Source: HGM11367 sp964600435
Lineage (GTDB): Bacteria > Bacillota > Clostridia > Christensenellales > UBA1242
Direction of reading: 5' to 3'
NCBI GenBank assembly: GCA_964600435.1
Contig: CAZRJB010000024.1
Location: forward strand, 1 to 6,854
DNA: 6,854 nt
Below, piece by piece: positions 4,634 through 6,854 of the stretch. Every line of letters starts with the position of its first letter. The stretch's first letter is position 1. The translations under genes were made by a program, and so were the position numbers. The notes beneath the pieces were generated by a model. That model was not told where the DNA came from and ran no database searches. It saw only the letters and a program-made list of their open reading frames with translations.

Positions 4634-5920
4634 ATGATTGACATAAATTTAATAAGAACCAATCCTGATTTGGTTAAACAAAACATAAAAAAGAAATTTC
4701 AAGATGAAAAACTTCCTTTGGTAGATCAAGTTATTGCATTAGACAAACAAAACAGAGAATTAAAACAACAAGGTGACAATTTAAGGGCTGAACGCAAAAC
4801 CTTGTCAAATTCTGTTGGCATGCTTATGAAAGAAAAAAAGTTTGATGAGGCAGAACAAATAAAACAACAAGTTAAAGCAGATGCCAACAAATTGATAGAA
4901 ATAGAAAATCAACAAGTGGAAATTGATGAACAAATCAAAAAAATTATGATGTTAATTCCAAACATTTTAGATGACTCAGTTCCTGTTGGAAAAAACGATT
5001 CAGAAAATGTTGAAGTTGCTCGCTTTGGAGAACCTAAAGTTCCAAATTTTGAAGTTCCATACAATGCAGACATTTTAGAAAAAATTGGCTGTTTAGACAA
5101 AGATAGTGCAGGCAGAACAAGTGGCGCAGGTTTCTATTATTTGCTTGGCGATGCTGCAAGGCTCCATGAGGCAATGATTGCATATGGCAGAGATTACATG
5201 ATTAGCAAAGGTTTTACATATGCAATTCCACCATTCATGATTCGAAGTGATGTTGTTACCGGTGTTATGAGTTTTGCTGAAATGGATGCTATGATGTACA
5301 AAATTGAAGGCGAAGATTTGTTCTTGATTGGAACTAGTGAACATTCAATGATTGGCAAATTTAAAGGTCAACTTTTAAAAGAATCAGAATTGCCTGTTAA
5401 AATGACTTCATATTCTCCATGTTTTAGAAAAGAAATTGGCTCTCATGGGTTAGATGAGCGTGGGGTTTATCGTGTTCATCAGTTTGAAAAACAAGAAATG
5501 ATTGTAATTTGCAAACCTGAAGAAAGCATGGATTTTTACAACAAAATGTGGAAGTGTTCAGTTGAAATTTTTAACAACATGAACATTCCAGTTAGGCAAT
5601 TAGAATGTTGCTCAGGTGATTTGGCAGACTTAAAAGTTAAATCATGCGATATAGAAGCTTGGAGTCCTCGCCAACAAAAATATTTTGAAGTTTGCTCATG
5701 CTCAACTTTGGGTGATGCTCAATCTCGCAGACTAGGAATAAGAATTAAAGGTGAAGGCGGAACATATTACCCACACACATTAAACAACACGGTTGTTGCT
5801 AGCCCTAGATGGTTGATTGCTTTATTAGAAAACAACTATAATCAAGATGGTTCAATAACAGTTCCAGAAGTGTTAAGGCCATACATGGGCGGTCTAGAAA
5901 AAATTATGCCAAAATGCTAA
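4634..5920 (+). CDS. serS: Serine--tRNA ligase (SerRS), atypical archaeal-like subtype
   Basis: A cytoplasmic class IIa synthetase that charges tRNA-Ser (and tRNA-Sec where present) with serine. The 428 residues match the family length. An N-terminal coiled-coil arm (about 25-105, rich in Lys/Glu/Gln), which grips the long variable arm of tRNA-Ser, precedes the catalytic domain: motif 1 region GFTYAIPP (193-200), GTSEHS (233-238), motif 2 SPCFRKEIGSHGLDERGVYR (261-280) with Arg265, then VHQFEKQEM, SGDLADLKVKSCDIEAWSPR (327-346), and motif 3 HTLNNTVVASPRWLIALLEN (381-400) with Arg392. The ADLKVKSCDIEAW and NNTVVASPR blocks differ from the common bacterial GFAAAKTYDLEVW and GSGLAVGRT-like forms and recall archaeal-type SerRS. 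The start ATG has AGGAG 6 bases upstream. It is transcribed from its own promoter. Confidence 0.95.
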   Translation: MIDINLIRTNPDLVKQNIKKKFQDEKLPLVDQVIALDKQNRELKQQGDNLRAERKTLSNSVGMLMKEKKFDEAEQIKQQVKADANKLIEIENQQVEIDEQIKKIMMLIPNILDDSVPVGKNDSENVEVARFGEPKVPNFEVPYNADILEKIGCLDKDSAGRTSGAGFYYLLGDAARLHEAMIAYGRDYMISKGFTYAIPPFMIRSDVVTGVMSFAEMDAMMYKIEGEDLFLIGTSEHSMIGKFKGQLLKESELPVKMTSYSPCFRKEIGSHGLDERGVYRVHQFEKQEMIVICKPEESMDFYNKMWKCSVEIFNNMNIPVRQLECCSGDLADLKVKSCDIEAWSPRQQKYFEVCSCSTLGDAQSRRLGIRIKGEGGTYYPHTLNNTVVASPRWLIALLENNYNQDGSITVPEVLRPYMGGLEKIMPKC

Positions 5921-5965
5921 AAGCAAGTTTTCGCTCAAAAAATTTTGTAATTTAATTTTTTGCCA

Positions 5966-5994
5966 TTGACTTATTTTGAATATAATGATAAACT
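5966..5994 (+). promoter_or_regulatory. Promoter of rnpB
   Basis: TTGACT (5966-5971), a 17-bp spacer, and TAAACT (5989-5994) with an extended -10 TG at 5986-5987. This predicts a start near 6001, matching the first base of the P1 helix. A perfect TATAAT at 5981-5986 is only 9 bp from TTGACT and would need the weaker TTGCCA (5960-5965) as -35. Confidence 0.6.
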
Positions 5995-6000
5995 ATTTAT

Positions 6001-6342
6001 GTAGTTAGCCAAATGGTTACTGCGTTGCTGTAGTGGCAACGGAGAGGAAAGTCCGAGCCTTTAAAGGAAGTAATGCCGGAGAAATCCCGGTGGAGGCGAC
6101 TCTAAGGAAAGTGCAACAGAAAATAACTACCTGCACTCTGCAGGAAAAGGTGAAAAGGTAGGGTAAGAGCCTACCGCAAAATTGGTAACAATTTTGGCAA
6201 TGCAAACCCCATTTAAGGCAAGATTAAGTCACCACAAATGTGTGTCCTTTCACGTGGTGCAAAAATATCGCTTGATTGCAATAGAGATATTGCAACTAGA
6301 AAGATGACCATTTAATACAGAACTCGGCTTATAGACTAACTC
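6001..6342 (+). ncRNA. rnpB: RNase P RNA, bacterial type A
   Basis: This is the catalytic RNA of RNase P, which removes 5' leaders from precursor tRNAs. Conserved segments appear in the right order: GAGGAAAGTCC (6044-6054, CR-I), ACAGAAA (6116-6122), GGTAAGAGC (6162-6170) within the hairpin GTAGG..CCTAC, and the universal 3' block ACAGAACTCGGCTTATAG (6317-6334, CR-V). The P1 helix AGTTAG (6003-6008) with CTAACT (6336-6341) closes the molecule. The total of about 340 nt and the GGTGAAAAGGTAGGGTAAGAGC region follow the E. coli-like type A layout, not the Bacillus type B, which supports a non-Bacilli member of the Bacillota. Exact ends are inferred from P1, good to a few bases. It has its own promoter and terminator. 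Confidence 0.95.
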
Positions 6343-6378
6343 AAAAAATGTTGCCCTTTTTAGAGCAACTTTTTTTTG
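6343..6378 (+). terminator. Rho-independent terminator of rnpB
   Basis: GTTGC (6350-6354) pairs with GCAAC (6365-6369) over a short T-rich loop and is followed by eight T (6370-6377); an A-run before the stem (6343-6348) can extend the pairing. It begins directly after the P1 helix. Confidence 0.85.
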
Positions 6379-6399
6379 TTTTATTGTCAAAAATATAGC

Positions 6400-6444
6400 A
6401 AAAGGCACATTGTGTTTGCTTGTCAAACATGGTGTGCTTTTTTT
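6400..6444 (+). terminator. Long hairpin with T-tail downstream of rnpB
   Basis: AAAAGGCACATTGTGTTTG (6400-6418) can pair along all 19 positions with 6424-6442 if G-U pairs are allowed (15 Watson-Crick, 4 G-U), around the loop CTTGT, and is followed by a T-run (6438-6444). On the opposite strand the four wobbles become A-C mismatches, so plus-strand RNA is favoured. It may be a backup terminator for rnpB or the end of an unrecognised small RNA. Confidence 0.6.
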
Positions 6445-6800
6445 AGGCACGCAAAAACAAAACGAATGAAATGTGCTTTTCCTTTTATCCTAATTTTCAA
6501 ACCGTAAATTGTTTTTTATAAACTCAAAACTTTTCTTTTTAAAGGCTTTTTTATTGAGTTTGCTCCACTCCAACAACCATTTTTTTAATCAAAACAAATT
6601 TAAGGTTAAGCATGTTTAACAAAAATCTTTTGCGAACCACATTTATAAAAAAATTTATGTGGGTTGTTTTTTGTTATGCTTTTGTTCTCACAAACTCAAA
6701 ATCTTTTATTACAATTTTTATCTCAAAAGTTGAATTTGTTTCACCCAAAAACCAGAAAAACACCAGCCAAAAAAAAGTTTTTGCAAAAACGTAAATTTGG
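6445..6800. other. AT-rich stretch without a recognised gene
   Basis: I see no convincing gene here. Visible structures are an 8-bp inverted repeat, AAACTCAA (6520-6527) with TTGAGTTT (6554-6561), and a terminator-like hairpin CCACAT (6637-6642) with ATGTGG (6657-6662) followed by GTTTTTT. A 60-codon open frame from ATG 6612 has AAGG 6 bases upstream and one hydrophobic stretch, but a Lys/Phe/Thr-rich AT-driven composition, the hairpin inside it, and no recognisable family, so I do not call it. The stretch is probably an intergenic or decayed segment. Confidence 0.5.
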
Positions 6801-6828
6801 TTGACAAAAGCGAGGGGGGGGGTAGAAT
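6801..6828 (+). promoter_or_regulatory. Promoter with a nine-G run in its spacer
   Basis: TTGACA (6801-6806), a 16-bp spacer containing G x9 (6814-6822), and TAGAAT (6823-6828). A start is expected near 6835, and AAAAGGGGGA at 6845-6854 looks like the ribosome binding site of a gene just outside the window. The G-run abuts the -10, so changes in its length would alter promoter spacing directly. Confidence 0.7.
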
Positions 6829-6854
6829 AGGGTATCAATTTTTTAAAAGGGGGA

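Noticed and set aside
5936..5962. Inverted repeat CAAAAAATT / AATTTTTTG after serS as a terminator
   Set aside because: The stem is almost all A-T and no separate T-run follows; chance pairing in A/T tracts is likely, so serS termination here is unproven.
6250..6450. Minus-strand frame across the rnpB 3' end and hairpins
   Set aside because: It runs antisense through conserved RNase P RNA and its terminator; codon content follows the RNA, not a protein.
6612..6794. 60-codon frame in the region after rnpB
   Set aside because: AT-driven composition, a terminator-like hairpin inside it, and no recognisable domain; only a weak AAGG ribosome binding site speaks for it.

Overview
The window is AT-rich bacterial DNA with genes tightly packed on the plus strand. 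Several things point to an anaerobic member of the Bacillota (Clostridia-like): AT-rich coding with AGGAG-type ribosome binding sites, a type A RNase P RNA rather than the Bacillus type B, a YlmC/YmxH-family PRC-barrel protein, and hslV-hslU side by side. The exact lineage cannot be fixed from the sequence alone. Every recognised gene ends in TAA or TAG, Trp is TGG, and the only tRNA seen is tRNA-Trp(CCA), so nothing suggests a changed genetic code.

Layout. Positions 1-2191 look like the end of one operon: the 3' part of hslV (cut by the window edge), hslU, and idi (type 1 isopentenyl-diphosphate isomerase), closed by a strong hairpin terminator at 2190-2226. A ylmC/ymxH-like gene (GTG start, 2245) and a 74-residue two-helix membrane protein of unknown function follow. 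Next comes a promoter and a roughly 120-nt leader before trpS. The leader holds a hairpin plus T-run, and a 22-codon ORF whose single Trp codon lies inside that hairpin. trpS (2987-3982) is followed by tRNA-Trp with its own promoter and terminator.

Directly downstream of tRNA-Trp, the last 20 bases of the tRNA plus its terminator and a GC-rich palindromic segment are repeated in tandem: units of 137 and 136 bp and a 25-bp partial third copy. This is the most unusual structure in the window. serS, of an atypical archaeal-looking subtype, follows from its own consensus promoter, then rnpB (RNase P RNA) with promoter and terminator. From 6379 to about 6800 I see no convincing gene, only T-rich hairpins. 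The window ends in a promoter whose -35/-10 spacer is largely a run of nine G, followed by a Shine-Dalgarno sequence for a gene outside the window.

The window combines protein quality control (HslUV), an isoprenoid enzyme, and translation functions: TrpRS with its cognate tRNA, SerRS, and RNase P, which matures tRNA 5' ends. No T-box leader was recognised upstream of either synthetase gene.
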